Shown here in pieces: positions 23,480-30,960 of a DNA stretch of 64,000 nt. Origin of the DNA: Paraburkholderia heleia NBRC 101817 (lineage in GTDB: Bacteria > Pseudomonadota > Gammaproteobacteria > Burkholderiales > Burkholderiaceae); contig NZ_BBJH01000025.1 of NCBI RefSeq assembly GCF_000739775.1, positions 1 to 64,000 on the forward strand. The letters run 5' to 3'. A program made the position numbers and the translations under genes. The notes under the pieces are model-generated. The model was not told where the DNA came from and did no database searches. It saw only the letters and a program-made list of their open reading frames with translations. Each line of letters starts with the position of its first letter. Positions within the stretch are counted from its first letter, which is position 1.

Positions 23480-24571
23480 ATGCCCCGCACCGCGCTCATC
23501 GAATGGTTGACGAGTTTCGTGCCCAACCCGGCCGCCCCGCCGTGGCGCGAGCGGGTGCGGCGCTGTGGTGGAGCGTTGCTCGGCATCGCCTTCACGGGAC
23601 TCGCAACGCATTGGGCGTTCGGCGCGGCGGGCGATATCCCGCTGCTCGTGGCGCCCATGGGCGCTTCTGCCGTGCTGCTCTTCGGCGCGTCGGACAGCCC
23701 GCTTGCGCAGCCGTGGTCGATTCTCGGCGGCAACTTCGTCTCCGCGCTAGTGGGCGTGGCGTGCGCGCAATGGATCGCGTCGCCGGTCGTGGCGGCTTCC
23801 GTGGCAGTGGCGCTCGCCATCTGCGCGATGTTTCTGTGCCGCTGCGTGCATCCGCCTTCAGGCGCGGTCGCGCTGACCGCCGTGCTCGGCGGCCCCGCCG
23901 TTCATGCGCTCGGCTTTCACTTCGTGCTCGCGCCGATTGCCTTCCAGTCCGTCGCGTTGCTCAGTGCGGCGCTCGCGTTCCACGCCCTGACTGGTCACCG
24001 CTATCCGCGCGCTGCGTTTCGCCCCACGCCCCAGGCCGCTGCCGCGCCGCTTGCCGCGCTCTCGCAACCTCTGCTGGAGCCGCTGGATTTTCCGCTAAAA
24101 TCGTTCGAACAACTAACTTGCGAGGAAATCATGTCGATTGGCTGTCCCGCCGTGCCCGCGACAATGGGCGCGCGGGCGGCGCACGAGATGTTCCGCCGCC
24201 ACGGTGCTTCGACGCTGCCGGTGGTCGATGCGATGGACCGCGTGGTCGGCGTCGTCACGCATCACGCGCTCGGCGACCTTGCGCCGGCCGCAGGCCTCAG
24301 GCGCGTCTGGAACACGTTGCGCCGCGCGGTGCTGCGCGAGTCGGCGCGCGTGGAAGAAACCGTGGAAGCCGTGATGGCGGCCGGCGTGCACGCGGTCCAT
24401 CGGGCCACGCCGCTCGCGCATCTCGTGCCGATCTTCATCGAGCACGCTTACCACGACATTCCGGTGATGGACGATGCGCGGCGGCTGGTTGGCGTGGTCA
24501 GGCATTCGGACATGATCCGCTGGCTCCATCACCGCGCAGGCGCCGCCCAGGCGGCCGCGGCGGCAGCCTGA
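23480..24571 (+). CDS. HPP family membrane protein with C-terminal CBS pair
   Basis: 363 residues. The first 165 form the HPP domain: four to five hydrophobic helices with LLVAPMGASAVLLFGA, QPWSILGGNFVSALVG and the name-giving HPPSGAVALTA. Residues about 215-355 hold two CBS motifs (MSIGCPAVPATMGARAAHEMF... and VMAAGVHAVHRATPLAHLV...), which usually bind adenosyl ligands. HPP proteins have been linked to nitrite transport in plants; the bacterial substrate is unclear. It ends 18 bp from the convergent exchanger gene. Confidence 0.88.
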   Translation: MPRTALIEWLTSFVPNPAAPPWRERVRRCGGALLGIAFTGLATHWAFGAAGDIPLLVAPMGASAVLLFGASDSPLAQPWSILGGNFVSALVGVACAQWIASPVVAASVAVALAICAMFLCRCVHPPSGAVALTAVLGGPAVHALGFHFVLAPIAFQSVALLSAALAFHALTGHRYPRAAFRPTPQAAAAPLAALSQPLLEPLDFPLKSFEQLTCEEIMSIGCPAVPATMGARAAHEMFRRHGASTLPVVDAMDRVVGVVTHHALGDLAPAAGLRRVWNTLRRAVLRESARVEETVEAVMAAGVHAVHRATPLAHLVPIFIEHAYHDIPVMDDARRLVGVVRHSDMIRWLHHRAGAAQAAAAAA

Positions 24572-24589
24572 GCCTGGTGCCAGGGCGCG

Positions 24590-25588
24590 TCACATCACGA
24601 ACAGCATGGCCGCGAACACAGCATAGAGCCAGCCGACATGCGTGAGCTGACGGCTGCGCACCTTCGGCGCGCGAAACGCCCATTGCAGGAACAGAATCGC
24701 GACCATGGTCGTCACGGCCGCGAGAATCGAGGGCGTGCCGAGATGCCACGGCGTGAAGAAGAGGCCGAACGCCGTCGGAATGGTGGCCTGAATCATCATT
24801 GCGCCGCTGATGTTCGCCAGCGCCAGCCGCTCCTTGCCCTGACGTACCCAGATGATCGCGTTCATGATCTCGGGCAGCTCGGTGGCGATCGGGCTGAACA
24901 ACACGGCAGTCAACTGCGGGCTGAGGCCGAGGAACGGCCCCACGGCGCCGATCTGCTGCACGAACAGGTGCGAGGCCGCGAAGATCACCGCGAGCGCGCC
25001 CAGCGTCTGCAGCAGAATCCACACCATGGCCGGATTGTCGTCGTGCGGGCGCAGCTTCAGCGGCTCGAGATCGCCTTCCACCTCGCCGCTGTCTTCGGCG
25101 GAAAGCTCCTTCCAGCAATAGAACGCGTAGGCCGCGAGAAAGGCGATCCCCAGTACCGGCTTGAAGCTGAACACCACGAGCCCGAGCGCGATCTTCGCCA
25201 CGAAGATCGCGAGGAACCAGAGTTGGTCGCGCCGCAGACGGCGCGTATTCACGTCGACGGTGGCCGCACGCTCGCGGCCCACGCGCTTCGCTGTCGCGAG
25301 CAACGCAAAACCCACCACGGCATACGCTATCGTGCTGAGCGCGAGCGGCCCGCCAATCGCGGCGCCTACGCCGATTTCCTTGTGGGCGGGATCGCCGCCG
25401 AAGGCGACCGCAACGAGCGTGACCACGCTCTCGGGCAGCGCCGTGCCGAACGCGGCGAGAATCGTGCCGGTGGCGGTTTGCGTGACCTTGAGCTTGTAGC
25501 CGAGCCACTCGACGCTATTGACGAAGGTCTCGCAGGACAGGTAGATGATGCCGGCCGCGGCAATGAGCAGGGCGAACGTCAAGATCAT
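24590..25588 (-). CDS. CaCA-superfamily cation exchanger (probable Mn2+/Ca2+ exporter)
   Basis: 332 residues with about ten membrane helices in two inverted halves. Each half has the alpha-repeat: GTILAAFGTALPESVVTLVA (about 40-60) and TAVLFSPIATELPEIMNAI (about 220-240), with the key Glu residues at LPE. A charged loop (ELSAEDSGEVEGDLEP) splits the halves. The ATG at 25588 follows GGAG. The yybP-ykoY-like leader 130 bp upstream points to control by Mn2+, so Mn2+ efflux is the best guess; Ca2+/Na+ exchange is the general family role. Confidence 0.88.
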   Translation of the reverse strand: MILTFALLIAAAGIIYLSCETFVNSVEWLGYKLKVTQTATGTILAAFGTALPESVVTLVAVAFGGDPAHKEIGVGAAIGGPLALSTIAYAVVGFALLATAKRVGRERAATVDVNTRRLRRDQLWFLAIFVAKIALGLVVFSFKPVLGIAFLAAYAFYCWKELSAEDSGEVEGDLEPLKLRPHDDNPAMVWILLQTLGALAVIFAASHLFVQQIGAVGPFLGLSPQLTAVLFSPIATELPEIMNAIIWVRQGKERLALANISGAMMIQATIPTAFGLFFTPWHLGTPSILAAVTTMVAILFLQWAFRAPKVRSRQLTHVGWLYAVFAAMLFVM

Positions 25589-25711
25589 GACGAACGCTCC
25601 ATGGCGCAAACGAGAAGTGGATGCGGGGCGAGACGAGTCATTGTTTTTGCCGTGTTGTGCGAGCCGGGCACCGAAACCATGACGCTTCCCTTCGCCCGGC
25701 CCGGGTGAAAG

Positions 25712-25867
25712 GGAAAACGTCATAGGTCTCGTCAGGCCGCGCAACTGCAGCGATTCGCTGCAGTGATTCGCAATACGGCTGCCGGCGCCATGGTGCAGGG
25801 GCACCAATTATGTTGACGGCGGCGCAACGCCAAAGCAGACGTTGCAGACTACTCCCCTAAGACAGGG
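25712..25867 (-). promoter_or_regulatory. yybP-ykoY (Mn2+) riboswitch, probable
   Basis: The leader RNA of the exchanger gene carries the hallmarks of this class, in order on the minus strand: UAGGGGAGUAGUC near 25858-25846, CGUCAACAUA near 25820, and GCCUGACGAGACC near 25737-25725. GGGGAGUAG and ACAUA correspond to the two Mn2+-docking loops, and GAGACC to the closing junction. A hairpin UUCCCUUUC...GAAGGGAA follows and may be the expression platform. Family consensus is recalled from memory and has not been scored. Confidence 0.75.
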
Positions 25868-25941
25868 GGTGATTATAGCCGAAGTTCATGGCGGCGAGCG
25901 ATTATCGGCGCGCCCGCCGCATGCCTCTTGCGCGAAGCGAA

Positions 25942-27114
25942 TCAGAACTTGTGACGCAACCCGACCATCACCATCGCCTGCTTGTCGTTGGTCGCGTCGT
26001 TGCCGAAGTCGGCGAACGAGGCGACCGCGTTGACGAGTTCGCCCGTGTTCGCGTCGATGGTCTTGCCCGACGCCTTCTGGTAGCCCGCGAGCGCGTAGAT
26101 ATCGGTGCGCTTCGAGAGGAAGTAGTCGCCGCCAAGGCTGAACTGGTTATAGCTCGCGTCCACGCCGTTGCCGTGACCCTTCGTGTAGTTGTAGCCGAAG
26201 CCCACGAGCGCGACCGGCGTGACCTGATAGTTGATGAAAGCCTGGCCCGTGTTGAACTTCGTGTCGCTGTTCGCGCCGGCTGCGCTCTGATAGTTCGCGT
26301 ACTCGACATTGCTGTACGCAAGGCCCGCCGTCACCGGCCCATACGTGTAGTCGCCGGCCGCGCGAATGATCTGCAGCGAATTCGCGGAGACGAAACCGCC
26401 CGTGATGGCGGTCGAATCCACGTTGACGTCGGTGTTCGGGTTCAGGCCGTCGAACGTCGCAGCCGTGCCGCCGTTGCTGTTGGCCTTGAAATAGCCCGCG
26501 CCGAAGCCGAACGGACCATGGTTGTAGGCGGCCGCCACGGCCCACGTCTGGCCCGCACCGATGCTGCCCGCCTGGCCGCCGAACGCGTACATCGCGCTCA
26601 TCTGCAGGCCGCCGAAGTTCGGGCTCGCATACTTGATCGAGCTGCTGGTGCGGTAGCTGTTGTCGTAGTTGTCCATGTCGCCCGGCGTGGCGAACGTCGA
26701 GCCGAATGCGCCGTCGTTGGTGAGCGGCTGCAGCAGGTCGATGAGCGGATCGTACTGGCGGCCGAGCGTGACGGTGCCCGCGGTGCTCGAGTTCAGGCCG
26801 ACCATGGCCGTGCGGCCGAAGAGGCGGCCGCCCTGGCCCTGCTTGCCGTTGTCGACGTTGAAGCCGCTTTCGAGCTTGAAGATCGCCGAAAGGCCGTTGC
26901 CGAGGTCCTCGGTGCCGCGCAGGCCCCAAAGGTTCGGCGACAGATTGCCGGACATCATCTGGAATGTGCCGCCCGAACCGTTCTTGCCCTGCTGGTTGCC
27001 GAACCAGGCAACTGCGGTGTCGAGCGAGCCGTAGAGCGTCACGCTGCTTTGCGCGTGGGCGATGGAGGCAAACGATGCCAGCGCGAAGGCGGCGGCGAGA
27101 GCGGTTCTTTTCAT
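25942..27114 (-). CDS. Outer-membrane porin, Gram-negative trimeric (Burkholderia type)
   Basis: 390 residues. Signal peptide MKRTALAAAFALASFASIAHA is followed by the typical mature start QSSVTLYGSLDTAV. A 16-strand barrel is expected; PEFGG-like segments (YASPNFGGLQMSAMY) and the terminal strand AMVMVGLRHKF with C-terminal Phe for BAM recognition are visible. SRSFWGLRGTEDLG-like motif is present as NLWGLRGTEDLGNGL. It lets small hydrophilic solutes through the outer membrane. Single gene with a 450-bp upstream gap. Confidence 0.95.
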   Translation of the reverse strand: MKRTALAAAFALASFASIAHAQSSVTLYGSLDTAVAWFGNQQGKNGSGGTFQMMSGNLSPNLWGLRGTEDLGNGLSAIFKLESGFNVDNGKQGQGGRLFGRTAMVGLNSSTAGTVTLGRQYDPLIDLLQPLTNDGAFGSTFATPGDMDNYDNSYRTSSSIKYASPNFGGLQMSAMYAFGGQAGSIGAGQTWAVAAAYNHGPFGFGAGYFKANSNGGTAATFDGLNPNTDVNVDSTAITGGFVSANSLQIIRAAGDYTYGPVTAGLAYSNVEYANYQSAAGANSDTKFNTGQAFINYQVTPVALVGFGYNYTKGHGNGVDASYNQFSLGGDYFLSKRTDIYALAGYQKASGKTIDANTGELVNAVASFADFGNDATNDKQAMVMVGLRHKF

Positions 27115-27561
27115 TGAATGGTCTTCGTTGGTGAGTGGCATGTGTGAGAGTGAAATCGCGGCGCGAAGGCGCGCTAAGGCATGGTTTTGCCGACGGCCGA
27201 AATTCAGCGGCGATTATGCGTAACGCCTTCCGTGGACGAATTTGAAAAATGGAAAGACTGCGTTTCATGATTCGCATGAGCGCGAACGCGCCGCCAGTGC
27301 GGCTTCACAAGGCTTTGCCCTGCGCAGGCGTTGTTTTTTTGCGGCGAATTCTTCTGATTGGTAAGAATGACTAAACGAATATCGAAGCCAGAATTCATCG
27401 CGTGAGCGATTAAATATTTCTTCATTTTCCTGCGGATGTTTGGCGAAAGTCGCGCCTCTATCCTTGCCTCACGAGTCGCAACCCGATTCGATGCCGGAAC
27501 GGGCAACGCTTCCGGCCATGACCGATAGCCCCGGCCCGCGAGGCCGCACAGGAGAAACGAG
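27115..27561. other. Divergent non-coding region (porin / DUF4148)
   Basis: No gene is supported. The region is AT-richer than average and should hold the porin promoter on the minus strand. ATTCTT and AAGAAT arms flank a 9-bp spacer near 27349-27369. A T-run near 27333-27339 follows a short GC palindrome (CCTGCGCAGG), but no plus-strand gene precedes it. Confidence 0.4.
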
Positions 27562-27792
27562 GTGAGGATATTCAAGAGCGGCGCGTGCACCGCAATCATG
27601 CTGTCGATATCGGCGCTCGCGCACGCACAGGCGGCGAGCGCACCGCAGGCGAGCGTGCGGCAACTGGCGAGCGCACAAGTCTCGCAGGCCGACGCGCCGG
27701 TCACACGCGCACAGGTGCGCCACGAACTGGTGCACGCCGAGCGTGACGGGCAGATCCAGACGCTCGATCGAACGCTGTACGCGCATCACTGA
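27562..27792 (+). CDS. Very short secreted DUF4148-family protein
   Basis: 76 residues from a GTG start with AGGAG 8 nt upstream. Signal peptide MRIFKSGACTAIMLSISALAHAQ (cleavage after AHA, residue 22), a Ser/Ala/Gln linker, then RAQVRHELVHAERDGQIQTLDRTLYAHH. Its last 30 residues closely match those of the protein at 12240, including the LYAH ending. Function unknown. Confidence 0.78.
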   Translation: MRIFKSGACTAIMLSISALAHAQAASAPQASVRQLASAQVSQADAPVTRAQVRHELVHAERDGQIQTLDRTLYAHH

Positions 27793-27887
27793 AGCCGCAG
27801 CGCTTCCGTCGCAGCGAAGCAGGCCGCGCGCCGTGACGGAACCTCGCATCGCGGCCACCCACAACGTCGGCTCAATCCATCCCATTC

Positions 27888-28043
27888 ATGAAATCACGCA
27901 TTCTTTCCTACGTGTTGCGTGCCGCGCTGTGCGTTGCAGTCGCCGCCGCCTTCTCCGGATGCGCGAACCTGCATCCGCAACCCAACGGTCCCGGCGACTG
28001 CGTCGGGCCGGCGGGCTTCTGCGTGCCGTTCTTCGGTTCGTAA
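27888..28043 (+). CDS. Tiny lipoprotein (51 aa)
   Basis: MKSRILSYVLRAALCVAVAA begins a signal peptide that ends in a lipobox FSGC (lipid Cys at residue 25). Only 27 mature residues follow: NLHPQPNGPGDCVGPAGFCVPFFGS-like, rich in Pro and Gly, with two further Cys (38 and 45) that could form a disulfide. Asn after the lipidated Cys suggests outer-membrane sorting. The ribosome site is weak. It lies between the DUF4148 gene and a methyltransferase gene. Function unknown. Confidence 0.6.
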   Translation: MKSRILSYVLRAALCVAVAAAFSGCANLHPQPNGPGDCVGPAGFCVPFFGS

Positions 28044-28155
28044 TTCGCGAGGCCGGTCTTCCTGGCGCCGTGTTCGCGTCCCGCTGCGGGGGCTGGCGGC
28101 GCGCATAATACGCGTTTCGACGGCACATCCACGATCCGTGTCCAGGAGGAGACCC

Positions 28156-28839
28156 ATGAGTCGCGATATGCGCACCGACGCCGAAGTCCTCGCATCGTGG
28201 CACCGCAACGCGACGCCCTGGATCGCCGCGGTGCGCGGCGGCGAGATCGCGAGCCGCCGGCTCGCGACCGACTCAGCGGTGCTCGATGCCGTGCTCGCGT
28301 GCGCGCCGCGCAGCGTGATCGATCTCGGCTGCGGCGAAGGCTGGCTCGCGCTGGCGCTCGCGCGCCGCGGCGTCGCTGTCACGGGCGTGGACGCGGTGCC
28401 CGAACTCGTGGAGGCCGCGCGCGCGGCGGGACTCGCGGACTGCCGCCTGCTGACCTACGAGCAGGTCGCGCAGGGCGCATTACCCTGCCGCGCCGATGCG
28501 GTGGTGTGCAATTTTTCGCTCATCGGCGCGACCTGCGTCGATGATTTGCTGGGCGCGGTACCCGCGTTGCTGGAGCCGCAAGGCACACTCGTCGTGCAGA
28601 CGCTGCATCCGCTCATGGCATGCGGCGACGAGCCTTATATCGACGGCTGGCGCGCCGGATCGTGGGCCGGATTCAGCCGTGCGTTTCGCGACGCGCCGCC
28701 GTGGTACTTTCGTACGCTCGAAAGCTGGATCGCGTTGTTCGACATGAGCGGTCTCGATTTGCGCGCGTTGCGCGAGCCGCTCGACCCGCGCAGCGGCAAG
28801 CCGGCTTCCGTGTTGTTCATGGCGCAACGGCGCGGTTGA
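28156..28839 (+). CDS. Class I SAM-dependent methyltransferase
   Basis: 227 residues. Motif I is VIDLGCGEGWLALALARRG (about 57-75), followed by the acidic motif II VTGVDAVPELVEAAR and motif IV-like ADAVVCNFSLIGA. The fold is that of UbiE/Tam-like small-molecule methyltransferases; the substrate is not evident. The ATG at 28156 has AGGAGGAG 6 nt upstream. A VOC-family gene follows after 40 bp and is probably co-transcribed. Confidence 0.87.
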   Translation: MSRDMRTDAEVLASWHRNATPWIAAVRGGEIASRRLATDSAVLDAVLACAPRSVIDLGCGEGWLALALARRGVAVTGVDAVPELVEAARAAGLADCRLLTYEQVAQGALPCRADAVVCNFSLIGATCVDDLLGAVPALLEPQGTLVVQTLHPLMACGDEPYIDGWRAGSWAGFSRAFRDAPPWYFRTLESWIALFDMSGLDLRALREPLDPRSGKPASVLFMAQRRG

Positions 28840-28879
28840 CTCCGCCCCGCGCGCCGCTGCAAACGAGGAGACAGCGGCA

Positions 28880-29284
28880 ATGGCGATGATTTCTCACGTG
28901 TATATCGGCGTGAACGATTTCGAGCAGGCATTGACGTTCTATTCCCCGCTCATGCAGGCACTGGGCTTCGTGCAGAAGTTCCGCGATCCCGGCTACCCCT
29001 GGGCGGGCTGGATGGAACCCGGCGTGCCGCGTCCGCTCTTCCTCGTTGGCCGGCCGTGGGACGGCAAGGCCGCGCAACCCGGCAACGGCCAGATGGTCGC
29101 GCTGCTCGCGCCTTCGCGCGCGGCAGTCGACGCCGCCTACGCCGCCGCGCTCGCGCACGGCGGCGCCGGCGAGGGCGCGCCCGGCCTGCGCCCGCACTAT
29201 CACCCGAACTACTACGGCGCGTACTTTCGCGACCCCGAAGGCAACAAGCTCTGCGTCTGTTGCCACGATCCCGCGGACCATTGA
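28880..29284 (+). CDS. VOC-superfamily (glyoxalase/bleomycin-resistance) protein
   Basis: 134 residues in the beta-alpha-beta-beta-beta pattern. It begins SHVYIGVNDFEQALTFYSPLMQALGF and ends with YYGAYFRDPEGNKLCVCCH, the usual metal-site strand with FRDPEGNKL. Metal-binding candidates are His6 and Glu near 122. It may be a lyase, isomerase or resistance protein; the substrate is unknown. Ribosome site GAGGAG lies 12 nt upstream of the ATG. Confidence 0.85.
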   Translation: MAMISHVYIGVNDFEQALTFYSPLMQALGFVQKFRDPGYPWAGWMEPGVPRPLFLVGRPWDGKAAQPGNGQMVALLAPSRAAVDAAYAAALAHGGAGEGAPGLRPHYHPNYYGAYFRDPEGNKLCVCCHDPADH

Positions 29285-29496
29285 CCCGCCGCGGCAAGTC
29301 ATCACACGGGCGTCCCATTCGCTGTGCTACCCTTGCCTCGCCTTGGGCCGAGGGTGCCGTGCAGGCGTGCGAACGTCCGACGGCGGACGGCCTGATGTAT
29401 CGAAGTCGCCAATCGAAGTCCTGAACCAGCGTCCCGATCCGCGCCTCATTGCGCGCATGCGCCGTGACAACGACCAATAACAGGAAGAAGACCCAG

Positions 29497-30843
29497 ATGA
29501 AAAAGCACGAGATACAACGCGCAGGTTCGCGCGGCCGCTTGCGCGCACTGATTGCCGCCGTGGTGCTGGCGGGCAGCGCACAAGCCGCGCATGCGGCCAC
29601 GGAAATCCAGTTCTGGCATGCCATGGAGTCCGAACTCGGCGAGCGCGTGAACGCGATCGCGCAGCAATTCAACGCGTCGCAGAGCGAATACAAGATCGTG
29701 CCCGTCTTCAAGGGCACCTACGACCAGACGCTTGCCGCCGGCATCGCGGCCTATCGCAGCGGCGACGCGCCCGCCATCCTGCAGGTGTACGAAGTCGGCA
29801 CTGCCACGATGATGAACGCGAAGAAGGCCGTGCTGCCCGTGTACGACGTGATGAAGACCGCCGGCGTGCCGCTCGACGAAAAGGCCTTCGTGCCGACCAT
29901 TGCGAGCTATTACAGCGACGCGAAGACGGGCCACCTGGTGTCGATGCCGTTCAACAGCTCGACGCCGGTGCTCTACTACAATCGCGACGCCTTCAGGAAG
30001 GCCGGCCTGCCCGACGCGCCGCCGAAAACCTGGCCCGAAGTCGCCGAAGCCGCCGCGAAGCTCAAGGCCTCGGGCATGAGCTGCGGCTTCACCACCGGCT
30101 GGCAGGGCTGGATCCAGATCGAGAACTACAGCGCGTGGCACGGCGCACCGATCGCGACGCGCAACAACGGCTTCGACGGGCTCGACGCGCAGCTCGAAAT
30201 CAACAAGCCGCTGCAGGTCGCGCACATCGCCTTCCTGCAGAACATGGCAAAGCAGGGCACCTTCACCTATGTGGGCCGCAAGGACGAAGCCACCGCCAAG
30301 TTCTATAGCGGCGACTGCGGCATCATGATGGGCTCGTCGGGCGCGCTGGCGAACGTGCAGCAGTACGCCAAATTCAAGTTCGGCACCGGCATGATGCCGT
30401 ACGACCCGAGCGTCAAGGGCGCGCCGCAGAACGCCATCATCGGCGGGGCGAGCTTGTGGGTGCTGGGCGGCAAGAACCCCGAGGTCTACAAGGGCGTGGC
30501 GAAGTTCCTCGCGTATCTGAGCTCGCCGGCCGTCGCCGCGAAGTGGCATCAGGACACGGGCTATCTGCCGGTGACGAAGGCCGCGTACGAACTCACGCAG
30601 CAACAGGGTTTCTACGCGTCGCATCCGGGCGCCGACACGGCCACGAAGCAGATGCTCAACAAGCCGCCGCTGCCGTGGACCAAGGGCCTGCGCCTTGGCA
30701 ACATGCCGCAGATCCGCACGATCGTCGACGAAGAGCTCGAACAGGTGTGGACGGGCGCGAAGACGCCGCAGCAGGCGCTCGATTCGGCCAACTCGCGCGG
30801 CGACGATCTGCTCAGGCGCTTCGAGCAGCAGGCGGCGAACTGA
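29497..30843 (+). CDS. ugpB: sn-Glycerol-3-phosphate ABC transporter, substrate-binding protein
   Basis: 448 residues. A signal peptide (about 1-36, cleavage near AAHAA) is followed by a two-lobed binding protein. It matches UgpB closely: ILQVYEVGTATMM, FNSSTPVLYYNRDAF, GWQGWIQIENYSAWHG, APQNAIIGGASLWV, and the ending RLGNMPQIRTIVDEELEQVWTG. It delivers glycerol-3-phosphate or glycerophosphodiesters to the UgpAEC permease. No ugpA, ugpE or ugpC lies nearby, so it is an orphan or its partners are elsewhere. Start at 29497 with AGGAAG upstream. Confidence 0.95.
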   Translation: MKKHEIQRAGSRGRLRALIAAVVLAGSAQAAHAATEIQFWHAMESELGERVNAIAQQFNASQSEYKIVPVFKGTYDQTLAAGIAAYRSGDAPAILQVYEVGTATMMNAKKAVLPVYDVMKTAGVPLDEKAFVPTIASYYSDAKTGHLVSMPFNSSTPVLYYNRDAFRKAGLPDAPPKTWPEVAEAAAKLKASGMSCGFTTGWQGWIQIENYSAWHGAPIATRNNGFDGLDAQLEINKPLQVAHIAFLQNMAKQGTFTYVGRKDEATAKFYSGDCGIMMGSSGALANVQQYAKFKFGTGMMPYDPSVKGAPQNAIIGGASLWVLGGKNPEVYKGVAKFLAYLSSPAVAAKWHQDTGYLPVTKAAYELTQQQGFYASHPGADTATKQMLNKPPLPWTKGLRLGNMPQIRTIVDEELEQVWTGAKTPQQALDSANSRGDDLLRRFEQQAAN

Positions 30844-30866
30844 CGGTCCGACGCGCGTGAAGTGAT

Positions 30867-30890
30867 CCGGTGCCTCGGGCGAGGCACCGG
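30867..30890. terminator. Strong hairpin between ugpB and acyl-CoA dehydrogenase
   Basis: CCGGTGCCTCG-GG-CGAGGCACCGG is a perfect 11-bp stem 23 bp past the ugpB stop, between convergent genes. It lacks a T-run on either side, so it may need Rho or act as a bidirectional block. Confidence 0.55.
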
Positions 30891-30960
30891 GCAGCGCCCC
30901 GGGAGGCGGCCGCCGGTCCGGTCTTTGGGGGCGCTTTGCTTACGCGCCAGGGTCGCGGCT

